Part shown: one piece after another, positions 53,873 through 61,308 of the stretch
Layout: each line of letters starts with the position of its first letter
Position numbering within the stretch: the first letter of the stretch is position 1
Source: Bog-159 sp963843255
GTDB lineage: Bacteria > Acidobacteriota > Terriglobia > Bryobacterales > Bryobacteraceae
Reading direction: 5' to 3'
DNA: 64,000 nt
NCBI GenBank assembly: GCA_963843255.1
Contig: CAWJJQ010000010.1
Span: 310,001-374,000 of the forward strand
Program-made: the position numbers and the translations under genes
The notes under the pieces: generated by a model
Seen by the model: only the letters and a program-made list of their open reading frames with translations
What the model was told of the DNA's origin: nothing
Database searches by the model: none

Positions 53873-55369
53873 TTACTGAGCTTGCATGCGGAAGGCGCCG
53901 CCGGCAATCAGCTTCTCGAGCGCGGAGATTTCTAAGTGGAGCGGCCGGTCCCCGTCCCCTGCGGGCGACACGGTGTGAATTCGTTCACGAACCCGTTCAA
54001 TCGGCGCGCTACTGCGCAAAGGCTTCAGTAAGTCGAGCGCGCGAGAAGCCGACAAGGCTTCGATAGCCAGCACGGCGCGGGTATTGCGCACAATGTTTTT
54101 GTATTTTAGCGCGGAAGTCATGCCCATGGAAACAAAATCTTCCTTATTCCCGCTGGTGGTGATGGATCCCGAGGAGGCCGGGTGACAGAGCACGCGATTT
54201 TCAGCCACTAAGGCGGCGGCGGTCACTTGCGCCATCATCAGTCCGGATTCCAGGCCGGGATGGCCCGCCAGGAATGGCGGTAGCTCTTCGTTCAGGGCCG
54301 GGTTGACCAGCCGGTCGATACGGCGTTCGGAGATTCCAGCCAGCGCGGTAAGTGCGACCGCCAGGTAATCCAATTGGAATGCCAGGGGCTCTCCGTGAAA
54401 GTTGCCGCCTGAGACAATCTCATCGTCGAGCACGAGCGGGTTATCGGTGGCCGAGTTCAGTTCAATAGCGAAAGTGAGGCGCGCGGCCGCCAGCGAATCG
54501 AGGACGGCGCCGTGGACCTGCGGCGCGCAGCGCAATGAATAGGCATCCTGAACCCGGCGGCAGGTGATATGCGACTGCCGGATCTCGCTGCCCTCCAACA
54601 AGCGGAGAAGACGCGCGGCACTTGCGATCTGCCCGGCGTGCGGACGGGCGGCATGCAGGCGCGGGTCGAAGGCGCGGGGTGTACCGCGGAGGGCATCCAA
54701 GGTCATGGCACAGATCACATCGGCGGATTCCGCCAGGGTTTCGCTCGCCGCCAGTTCCAGGCATCCGATGGCCAGCATGGCCTGCGTGCCGTTGATCAGC
54801 GAGATGCCTTCCTTGGCGCGCAGCGTGAGCGGTTCGAGACCGGCCATGCGGAGTGCCTCCGCGCCCGGGTAGACCGTCCCTTTGAAATCCGCTTCGCCCT
54901 CACCGATCAGGACGGCTGCCATGTGGGCCAATGGCGCGAGGTCGCCACTGGCGCCTACACTGCCTTGGGACGGCACTTGGGGGGTCACGCCGCGATTCAG
55001 GAGGTCACACAGGCGCTCGGCCACCACCGGCCGGATACCGGAATACCCCTTCGCCAGCACGTTGGCGCGGATGAGCATCATGGCACGGACCTCCGCGCGC
55101 GCCAGCGGATCGCCCACCCCGGCGCAGTGCGAACGGACCACATTGCGCTGCAATTGGTCCAGATCGGATGCCGCGATGCGCACATCCGCCAGCAGCCCGA
55201 CGCCGGTGTTCACACCGTAGACTGGAGCGTCGCCCGCGGCCAGCCGCTCCACCACCGCCCGAGATCGTTCCATTTTCTCCCGCGCCGATGCGGCTAACTT
55301 TGCTTCCGTCTGGCCGGCTGCGACCTGGCAGACCTCTTCTACGGTGAGTTGTTCCCCGTTCACTTCCAT
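53873..55369 (-). CDS. hutH: Histidine ammonia-lyase
   Basis: HutH removes ammonia from histidine to give urocanate, the first step of histidine breakdown. The MIO prosthetic group forms from Ala140-Ser141-Gly142 (GSVGASGDLAPLAHMAA). The catalytic Tyr51 loop (PVYGVNTGVGLL), RNVVRSHCAG and the Asn in SLINGTQAMLA, NPLVLDDEIVSGGNFHGEPL and HPASSGSITTSGNKEDFVSM are all present. 498 residues, normal for the family. No hutU, hutI or hutG lie alongside, so the pathway is split or the enzyme serves another amino acid. It is divergent from the HETGH gene. Confidence 0.92.
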   Translation of the reverse strand: MEVNGEQLTVEEVCQVAAGQTEAKLAASAREKMERSRAVVERLAAGDAPVYGVNTGVGLLADVRIAASDLDQLQRNVVRSHCAGVGDPLARAEVRAMMLIRANVLAKGYSGIRPVVAERLCDLLNRGVTPQVPSQGSVGASGDLAPLAHMAAVLIGEGEADFKGTVYPGAEALRMAGLEPLTLRAKEGISLINGTQAMLAIGCLELAASETLAESADVICAMTLDALRGTPRAFDPRLHAARPHAGQIASAARLLRLLEGSEIRQSHITCRRVQDAYSLRCAPQVHGAVLDSLAAARLTFAIELNSATDNPLVLDDEIVSGGNFHGEPLAFQLDYLAVALTALAGISERRIDRLVNPALNEELPPFLAGHPGLESGLMMAQVTAAALVAENRVLCHPASSGSITTSGNKEDFVSMGMTSALKYKNIVRNTRAVLAIEALSASRALDLLKPLRSSAPIERVRERIHTVSPAGDGDRPLHLEISALEKLIAGGAFRMQAQ

Positions 55370-55445
55370 CGCGTACCATTGTCCCCGATCCGGTGGTGCG
55401 GCGGGCGTCCAAGTAAGGCCGGCAGGTTACCATCGTCTATCAGAT

Positions 55446-56900
55446 ATGCGTGCGCTACTGCTGTGCCTGATCGTGTCATGCGCCACTGGCGCGGAATTGC
55501 CCAAGGTGGTTTTCCTTGAGCCGGCCGGCAAGGTCAATACCGCGTCCGCCGAAATCCGCGAGAGCATGCCGCTCTACCGCCCGGCGGCCGATCCGTCCAA
55601 ATATGAGACGTGGCTGCGCAATGAATCCGCCCAGCGCGCGCTGCGGCTGTATGCGCAGGCGGCCCGTATCGCGTCCCCCGGTGCGCCAGTTCCCCCTTAT
55701 TATGTGGCGCTGGTTAAAGGCGGCAATCACGGCGCCGTGGGATTCCGCATCGAGACGGGGGCGGGCGTGAAAGAGTACCCGCGCACGGCTTATATCCTGC
55801 TAGACGCTGAGCCCGAGCTCTTTGAGACCACCATGTACCATGAAACCGGCCACGTGGTGATGGATATGCTAGCGGGCGGCCGCCGCCTGGACGGGCTGGA
55901 AGTGGCTTCCATCCCGCATAGCACCGCGGCGCTTTCAGACCGTACGACCGCATTCAGCGAAGGATGGGCCATCCACCTGGAAACGCTGGCGGCGCACCTG
56001 GCCAGCAGTCCCGAACTACGGCGTCACTACTATCACCCGTCGGCGGGATTCGGCGATGTCCGTTACCGCGACAGCGAGTATTATCGCGGGGCATCCGATC
56101 TGACCACCTTCTCGCAAGACATGGCACGATACTACGACGTGCGCGAGAATTTTTTCTCGTTCGAAAGCGCCTTTCGCGGCCCGGACTATCTGCGGGTGCA
56201 GTTGGAGACGGCCCGCGATTTCGCGACGCTGCGCGATGCGGACCAACTGCTCCAATCCGAAGGCTTCTACGCCAGCTTCTTTTTCCTTTTCGATATGCGC
56301 GGCGCGCAACCGCCGGACGAAGAGACCGTGGCGCGGCGCGAGGATCAGATGCTGCAGGCCATGGGCGCGATGTTCGCGGATGTGAAATCGGATGTATCCA
56401 CACCCTGGCTGCTCGAATTGGTAACGCATTACATGCGCCTGTTTCCCGATGACCGGACGGCCGTCGTGGATGCGCTGAACGACCTGAGCCACGGCGTTTT
56501 TGTAGATCCCGGCGCGGCTGCTTTGTGGCGGGATCACTATATGGCAGGTCTCCGGCTGGACCTGGAACACCTCAACCGGGACGCAATCAACGCGGCGCGC
56601 AAACGCTGGCGCGAGCAGGCGCTGGCCGATCCGCGCGTGTTGTTCTCGCGCATCGGGCCGGAGATCGTGTGCAGTGTGCCTGCTGTAACGGTGCGACTGG
56701 TGGCTTTCGGCGAAGATGCTCCGCTGCGATTCGATGTGAACACCGTGCAGGAAGGGATCCTGCGATTGATTCCGGGTCTTACGGAAGACGAGATCGCCCG
56801 CTGGAGGGCGGAGCGCTTCAAGGCGCCATTCGCCGGCGCCGACGATTTTCGCCGCCGCGCTTCATTGCGGGAAGCCGCTCTGGCGGGAATGAAATTCTGA
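55446..56900 (+). CDS. Exported HETGH metallopeptidase-like protein with HhH tail
   Basis: 484 residues from the ATG at 55446 (signal peptide RALLLCLIVSCATGAEL). The zinc-type motif HETGH (His132, Glu133, His136) is followed by Glu172 in FSEGWAIHLETLA, the spacing of a gluzincin third ligand. The rest is helical with many Tyr/Phe (FFSFESAFRGPDYLRVQLET). The last 45 residues look like a helix-hairpin-helix of ComEA/GspK type (NTVQEGILRLIPGLTEDEIA, GADDFRRRASL). I know no named family with this combination. It lies 76 bp from hutH in the opposite direction and ahead of the rmlD gene. Confidence 0.6.
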   Translation: MRALLLCLIVSCATGAELPKVVFLEPAGKVNTASAEIRESMPLYRPAADPSKYETWLRNESAQRALRLYAQAARIASPGAPVPPYYVALVKGGNHGAVGFRIETGAGVKEYPRTAYILLDAEPELFETTMYHETGHVVMDMLAGGRRLDGLEVASIPHSTAALSDRTTAFSEGWAIHLETLAAHLASSPELRRHYYHPSAGFGDVRYRDSEYYRGASDLTTFSQDMARYYDVRENFFSFESAFRGPDYLRVQLETARDFATLRDADQLLQSEGFYASFFFLFDMRGAQPPDEETVARREDQMLQAMGAMFADVKSDVSTPWLLELVTHYMRLFPDDRTAVVDALNDLSHGVFVDPGAAALWRDHYMAGLRLDLEHLNRDAINAARKRWREQALADPRVLFSRIGPEIVCSVPAVTVRLVAFGEDAPLRFDVNTVQEGILRLIPGLTEDEIARWRAERFKAPFAGADDFRRRASLREAALAGMKF

Positions 56901-56933
56901 CGGCCCGAAAGCAGTGTTATCCTCATACTTCCT

Positions 56934-57839
56934 ATGGCGCGCAAAGCGGCGGTGATCGGAAGTGCCGGACAACTGGGCGTGGAGTTGGTCCGCGAACTGA
57001 ATCGACGCGGTTACCAGACGATGGGTTGGGACCGCAAGCAACTGGATATTACGGATAACTCGCAGGTGGAGAGCGTACTCACACCGTGGGATCCCGAAAT
57101 CGTAATCAATGCCGCCGCCTACAACCAGGTGGATGTGGCGGAGAGTGAGCCGCATGCGTCGTTCGAGGTGAACGCGCTGGCGGTGCGCAACCTCGCCCTG
57201 GCCTGCCGGCAACTGGATGCACGCTTCGTGCACTTCTCCACTGATTACGTCTTCGACGGCACGGCCGGACGGCCTTATACGGAGAGCGATCCTACCCATC
57301 CGCTGGGCGCCTACGGGGTCTCCAAGCTGGCGGGCGAACTCTACGCCCAGGCTTACCTGGATGCTCCCCTGATCGTGCGCACGTCGGGCGTCTTCGGGCC
57401 GGGCGGGCTGCAAACGGCGCGCGGTAATTTCGTCGAGGTCATGATGCGGTTGGCGCGGTCGGGACAGCCGATCCGGGTGGTGGAAGACCACGTGGCCTCG
57501 CCCACCTATGCGCCGCTGCTGGCCGCGCGCACGCTCGACCTGGTGGAACGAGGGCTGACGGGCATCTTTCACGTGGGCGGCGGCACGCCGGTCTCCTGGT
57601 TTCACTACGCGCAGGAGATTTTCAAGGTGGCGCCGGTAGAAACCAAGGGCCATCCGCCGGTGGAATTGCATCCGACCAGCGAAAGGGAGTACCGCACCGC
57701 GGCGCGCCGCCCCAAATTTTCGGCGTTGTCCAACGGCAAAATGGAAGCCGCCGGCCTGGAAGCCATGCCGCCGCTCGATCAGGCGCTACGGCTATATTTC
57801 GCCGCGCGCGAGAAACTGCTCAGCTCCGCTCGGGCTTGA
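56934..57839 (+). CDS. rfbD: dTDP-4-dehydrorhamnose reductase
   Basis: RmlD/RfbD makes dTDP-L-rhamnose in its last step using NAD(P)H. Start ATG at 56934. The Rossmann motif GSAGQLGVELVRELN is at the N-terminus, INAAAYNQVDVAE next, then VHFSTDYVFDG and the active-site YGVSKLAGE (Tyr..Lys). The substrate part has RTSGVFGPGG and the C-terminal RPKFSALSNGKME. 301 residues, as usual. The rmlABC genes are not here. It starts 34 bp after the HETGH gene and may be in its operon. Its 3' end overlaps that of the converging VWFA gene by 20 bp. Confidence 0.9.
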   Translation: MARKAAVIGSAGQLGVELVRELNRRGYQTMGWDRKQLDITDNSQVESVLTPWDPEIVINAAAYNQVDVAESEPHASFEVNALAVRNLALACRQLDARFVHFSTDYVFDGTAGRPYTESDPTHPLGAYGVSKLAGELYAQAYLDAPLIVRTSGVFGPGGLQTARGNFVEVMMRLARSGQPIRVVEDHVASPTYAPLLAARTLDLVERGLTGIFHVGGGTPVSWFHYAQEIFKVAPVETKGHPPVELHPTSEREYRTAARRPKFSALSNGKMEAAGLEAMPPLDQALRLYFAAREKLLSSARA

Positions 57840-58812
57840 TCGCGTAATAACCTTTGCGGACCTGCACTTTCATATTTTTGTCCGCCACTTTTACGGTCAG
57901 TTTGCGGAAGCTGCCGTCTTTCTCCGGATTCGTCGAGCTGTAAGCGATGGAATACTGGCTACGCATTTCTTCCTGCAATTCCTTGAAAGCGTCGTCCAGG
58001 GTGTTTTTGCGAGTCACTTTGAACACCCTGCCGCCGGTCTCGCCCGACATTCTCTGCAGCGCAAAATCGCTGACGCTCCCGAACGAGAAAGGACCATACG
58101 CACTGGGGTCGGCATAGTCGATGCTGTAGACCACCACATCGGACTTCTGCGACGCTTCAATGGCTTCTTCGATCTTGAGTTTGCTGCCCTGATCGATGCC
58201 GTCGGTAATCAGCACGATGACCTTTCGCCCCACTTCGCTACGCAGTTTTTCGTGCGCGGCTAGATATACGGCGTCGTAGAGCACCGTTCCGCGCGGCTGG
58301 CTGATGGTTGGCACAGGGCCGGGTCCGATGCCCGATGCGCCGGAATTGATTTGCAGCTCCGCGAGACCGGCCTGCAATAGTTTCGGGGAATTCGTGTAAT
58401 CCTGCAGGAGTTCGGATTCCTCGCCGAAGCTGATGAGGAACGCTTCATCCTTCTTGCGCAGCACTTGCGAGAAGAACTGGTGCGCGGCGCGCTTCTCGAT
58501 ATCCAGCAGGTTGCGCTGGCTGGCGCTGACGTCGATCAGCAGGCCGATGGTCAGCGGCAGGTCTGACTCTCGCGTGAAATATTTGATGGTTTGCTGCTTG
58601 CCATCCTCGAGGACCGTGAAATCGTCTTTGTTCAAATTGCCGATCAGGCCCCCGTGTTTGTCGTGGACGGAAGCCAGGATGTTCACCAGGGACACGTCGA
58701 CAGAAATGGAAGGTGGCAGGTCCTCGGCAGGTTTGTCCTGCGGCCAGACAGGCGGAGCCGACAGGATCAACGATGCGAGAATGCTCCCAAGCGCGGCGTT
58801 GGATAGGGCCAT
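57820..58812 (-). CDS. Acidobacterial VWFA-related secreted protein
   Basis: 330 residues with a signal peptide (LGSILASLILSAPPVWPQ). The family's N-terminal strand SISVDVSLVNILASVHDKHG and LNKDDFTVLEDGKQQTIKYF lead into the von Willebrand A domain, whose MIDAS motif is at Asp94 (GLLIDVSASQRN), with GTVLYDAVYLAAHEKL and VIVLITDGIDQGSK. It ends SQYSIAYSSTN and VQVRKGYYAIKPE. These proteins are common in Acidobacteria, exported, and bind metal and partner proteins; their role is unknown. Divergent from the glycosylase gene with 45 bp between. Confidence 0.88.
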   Translation of the reverse strand: MALSNAALGSILASLILSAPPVWPQDKPAEDLPPSISVDVSLVNILASVHDKHGGLIGNLNKDDFTVLEDGKQQTIKYFTRESDLPLTIGLLIDVSASQRNLLDIEKRAAHQFFSQVLRKKDEAFLISFGEESELLQDYTNSPKLLQAGLAELQINSGASGIGPGPVPTISQPRGTVLYDAVYLAAHEKLRSEVGRKVIVLITDGIDQGSKLKIEEAIEASQKSDVVVYSIDYADPSAYGPFSFGSVSDFALQRMSGETGGRVFKVTRKNTLDDAFKELQEEMRSQYSIAYSSTNPEKDGSFRKLTVKVADKNMKVQVRKGYYAIKPERS

Positions 58813-58857
58813 AGGGTTACAATAAAGGACGCAGCCTCCGGCGCCCCTGTTTCAATA

Positions 58858-59463
58858 ATGCGCAAAGCCATCCGTCATCTGCAAGCCGCCGATCCGGTGA
58901 TGGGCGGGATCATTGCGCGGGTGGGGGCTTATCGCATCCAGTTCCGCGAGCCGGGATTCGAAACGCTCGTAAAATCAATTGTGAATCAGCAGCTTAGCGG
59001 CCGCGTGGCGCAGGTGATCTTCGGGCGCCTGGTGGCGGCGGTTCCGGACGGCCTGCTCACGCCGGAAGGTATCCTGGCACTCCGGCCACAGAAAATGCGG
59101 AAGCTGGGCCTGTCGAAGCAGAAGACGCAATACATCCGCGATCTGGCGCGCCAGACGCGTGCCGGTGTGCTCAACTTTGGCGAGTTGCAGGCGCTGGCCG
59201 ACGACGAAGTGATCGAACGGCTGACCAAAGTGAAGGGCGTCGGGGTCTGGACGGCGCACATGTTCCTGATCTTCGCTTTGAAGCGGACTAACGTGCTGCC
59301 CAGCGGCGACCTGGGGATTCGCGCGGCCATTCGCAAGGCGTACGGACTCGAGGAATTGCCCAAACCCGCGGAGATTGACGCGCTGGGCCAGAGATGGCAT
59401 CCCTACTGCACCGTGGCGACCTGGTATCTGTGGCGCAGCCTGGAGCCCAACGCGAATCTTTAG
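58858..59463 (+). CDS. DNA-3-methyladenine glycosylase II-like (HhH-GPD)
   Basis: 201 residues of the HhH-GPD superfamily. The helical front part contains FETLVKSIVNQQLSGRVAQV, the usual 'QQ' motif. The helix-hairpin-helix is KVKGVGVWTAHMFLIFALK, followed by the catalytic Asp in LPSGDLGIRAAIRKAYG and the WHPYCTVATWYLWRSLE end. AlkA-type enzymes remove alkylated purines from DNA as the first step of base-excision repair. The length fits the short AlkA form without the N-terminal extra domain. It is adjacent to, but not in an operon with, the VWFA gene. Confidence 0.88.
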   Translation: MRKAIRHLQAADPVMGGIIARVGAYRIQFREPGFETLVKSIVNQQLSGRVAQVIFGRLVAAVPDGLLTPEGILALRPQKMRKLGLSKQKTQYIRDLARQTRAGVLNFGELQALADDEVIERLTKVKGVGVWTAHMFLIFALKRTNVLPSGDLGIRAAIRKAYGLEELPKPAEIDALGQRWHPYCTVATWYLWRSLEPNANL

Positions 59464-59478
59464 TAGGCGGCAGGCCGG

Positions 59479-59919
59479 CTATTCGAAATCTTCAGGGGGT
59501 AGCTCGGGTGGCGGCAGTGGCGGCAGGGAGGCCAGCCAGCCGCGCGCCAGCGCCTCGGGATTCCCCGCCAGGTCGACCGGTTCGGTCTTGACTTCGGAGC
59601 CGTTCTCCAGGAACACGGCAACCACACCGACGGGAGTGGGACGCAGTTCGAGGCGATGCCCGCGCGCTTCCAGGCGCAGTGTAGTCCCGAGCCAGGCGAT
59701 GAGCGGCTTGGTGCGCGTGGCGTGTCCCAACCGCGTAACCTGCTTGAGTAGCTCGCCGGTGTATGGCCCCTTACGCAACTGCTCCGAATAGGCGGCCGAC
59801 GCCTGTGCCTGCTTACGCTCCGCGTCCCGCCGGCGGGCATCGCGGCCCTTGTGCTCGCCCCGTTCTTCGTGCGATTCGAGGTTCTTCAGGTTGCTTTCGA
59901 GATTGTCCAGAAAACTCAC
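59479..59919 (-). CDS. Hypothetical protein (146 aa), coupled to the aminotransferase
   Basis: The GTG at 59919 overlaps the aminotransferase stop (GTGA), so it is translationally coupled to it. The first 60 residues are highly charged and helical (LDNLESNLKNLESHEERGEH, RDARRRDAERKQAQASAAYS). A beta-rich part follows (TLRLEARGHRLELRPTPVGV, VAVFLENGSEVKTEPVDLAG), then a Pro-rich end (LASLPPLPPPELPPEDFE). No signal peptide. No family recognised; the tight coupling suggests a role with the aminotransferase or a shared regulator. Confidence 0.6.
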   Translation of the reverse strand: MSFLDNLESNLKNLESHEERGEHKGRDARRRDAERKQAQASAAYSEQLRKGPYTGELLKQVTRLGHATRTKPLIAWLGTTLRLEARGHRLELRPTPVGVVAVFLENGSEVKTEPVDLAGNPEALARGWLASLPPLPPPELPPEDFE

Positions 59920-61175
59920 GCGATCAATTTCTCCACGGCGTCGCAGAAAGTCTCGATCTCGGCCATCGTGGTGTAGACGTTGGGCGTGATGCGCAGACCT
60001 TTGAACTGCGGGTGCACGATACCGACCGTAATGATGTGATATTTGTCCCAAAGCTGATCGGACAGCGGGCCGGGTTCCTTACCTTCGATCGACAGCAGGC
60101 CGATCCCGCAGCTCTGGCGCGGATCGGGGCTGGTGGGCGTGGATACGCGCGGAAGGCGCGTCAGCCGTTCCGTCCACGCCATACGCAGGTAGCGCAGGCG
60201 GGCGGCTTTGCGCTCCACGCCAATGGCATTGTGGAACTGTAGCGCGTCAGCGATGGCGTTATGGTTGGCTGCCGGGTGAGTGCCGATCTCCTCGAATTTG
60301 CGGATATTGTCAGTCATTTCCGGGGGCGCGGCCATAAGCGGCCAAATCTTCCCGATCTTCGATTTGCGCACGTAGAGGAAGCCGGTGCCATGCGGCGCAA
60401 GCAGCCATTTGTGCAGGCTGACGCCGTAGTAATCGCAATCCAGGTCCGCATGCTTAAAGGGGAATTGCGCGTAAGCATGTGCGCCGTCTACGATCGCTTC
60501 GATGCCGCGGCTGCGGGCCATCTGGCAGATCCGCTGCACGGGAAAAATCTGGCCGGTCAGGTTGGTGATGTGGCAAAAGTGGATTACGCGCGTGCGCGGC
60601 GTAATGGCGCGCTCGAACCGGTCGGCCAAGTCGTCGAGTGAAGGCGGCGGCGTGGGGAAGGAAATGGTCTTCAGCACGATGCCGTCACGGCGTTCGCGCT
60701 GCTTCCAGGTGGTGATCATGCGCGGGTAGTCCTGGTCGGTGGTGAGCACTTCGTCGCCGGCCTTCAGGTTCATGCCGAGCTGCACGTTTTCGAGCGACTC
60801 CGACGCGTTGCGCGTGATGGCCATCTCTTCTGGATCGCAGCCGAAATCGGCGGCCAGTTTCTGGCGCACGGATTCGACTTCGGGTTCCAGCACCGCCCAC
60901 ATAGTGCGCGCCGGCGCGATGTTGCTGAATTCGAGCGAGCGGCGCATGGCTTCCTGCACAATGCGCGGGGCGGGGCTGACGCCGCCGTTGTTCAGGTTGA
61001 TGATGTTGCGGTCCAGGGTGAAGGCGGCTTGAATGTCGCGCCAGAAATCCTCATCGCGCGCCAGGTCTTCGGCGGCGCGGTTGTTGCCCACCGTGGCGGC
61101 GCGGGCACGATCGATCGAATCCGCGCGAAGCAGGGCGAGCGCCCCGGCGGCCCTCAGAAAATGACGACGCTCCAT
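59916..61175 (-). CDS. Tat-type class V aminotransferase (cysteine-desulfurase-like)
   Basis: 419 residues. The N-terminus has a twin-arginine signal (ERRHFLRAAGALALLRADS). The PLP enzyme of aspartate aminotransferase fold V follows: NLNNGGVSPAPRIVQEAM, AITRNASESLENVQLGMN, VIHFCHITNLTGQIFPV, Asp230 (EAIVDGAHAYAQFPF) and the PLP lysine Lys256 (GVSLHKWLLAPHGTGF), then EEIGTHPAANHNAIADAL. The family includes isopenicillin-N epimerase and cysteine desulfurases; the exported form suggests a periplasmic enzyme or a Tat-like motif on a cytoplasmic one. Product unknown. Confidence 0.85.
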   Translation of the reverse strand: MERRHFLRAAGALALLRADSIDRARAATVGNNRAAEDLARDEDFWRDIQAAFTLDRNIINLNNGGVSPAPRIVQEAMRRSLEFSNIAPARTMWAVLEPEVESVRQKLAADFGCDPEEMAITRNASESLENVQLGMNLKAGDEVLTTDQDYPRMITTWKQRERRDGIVLKTISFPTPPPSLDDLADRFERAITPRTRVIHFCHITNLTGQIFPVQRICQMARSRGIEAIVDGAHAYAQFPFKHADLDCDYYGVSLHKWLLAPHGTGFLYVRKSKIGKIWPLMAAPPEMTDNIRKFEEIGTHPAANHNAIADALQFHNAIGVERKAARLRYLRMAWTERLTRLPRVSTPTSPDPRQSCGIGLLSIEGKEPGPLSDQLWDKYHIITVGIVHPQFKGLRITPNVYTTMAEIETFCDAVEKLIA

Positions 61176-61221
61176 TGGAACCCTCCGTTGCGGCCGGTGA
61201 GGCCGTTTGCTTATTGTACAG

Positions 61222-61308
61222 CGTGGGGCAGGCCCCTGGCCTGCGCGGGGCTCTCAGCCCCGCTTTTGGCGGCCTTAGAGGCCGCCGCAGGCGGAGCGCC
61301 TGCCCCAC
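61222..61308. repeat. Cloverleaf-like palindromic repeat, full copy
   Basis: Outer arms GTGGGGCAGGC and GCCTGCCCCAC enclose four hairpins: GCAGGCC-CCT-GGCCTGC, GCGGGGCT-CTC-AGCCCCGC, GGCGGCCT-TAGA-GGCCGCC and GCAGGCG-GAG-CGCCTGC, with TTTT between the second and third. It ends one base before the stop of the CocE hydrolase gene and lies upstream of the aminotransferase start. It is the best-formed copy in the window. Confidence 0.8.
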
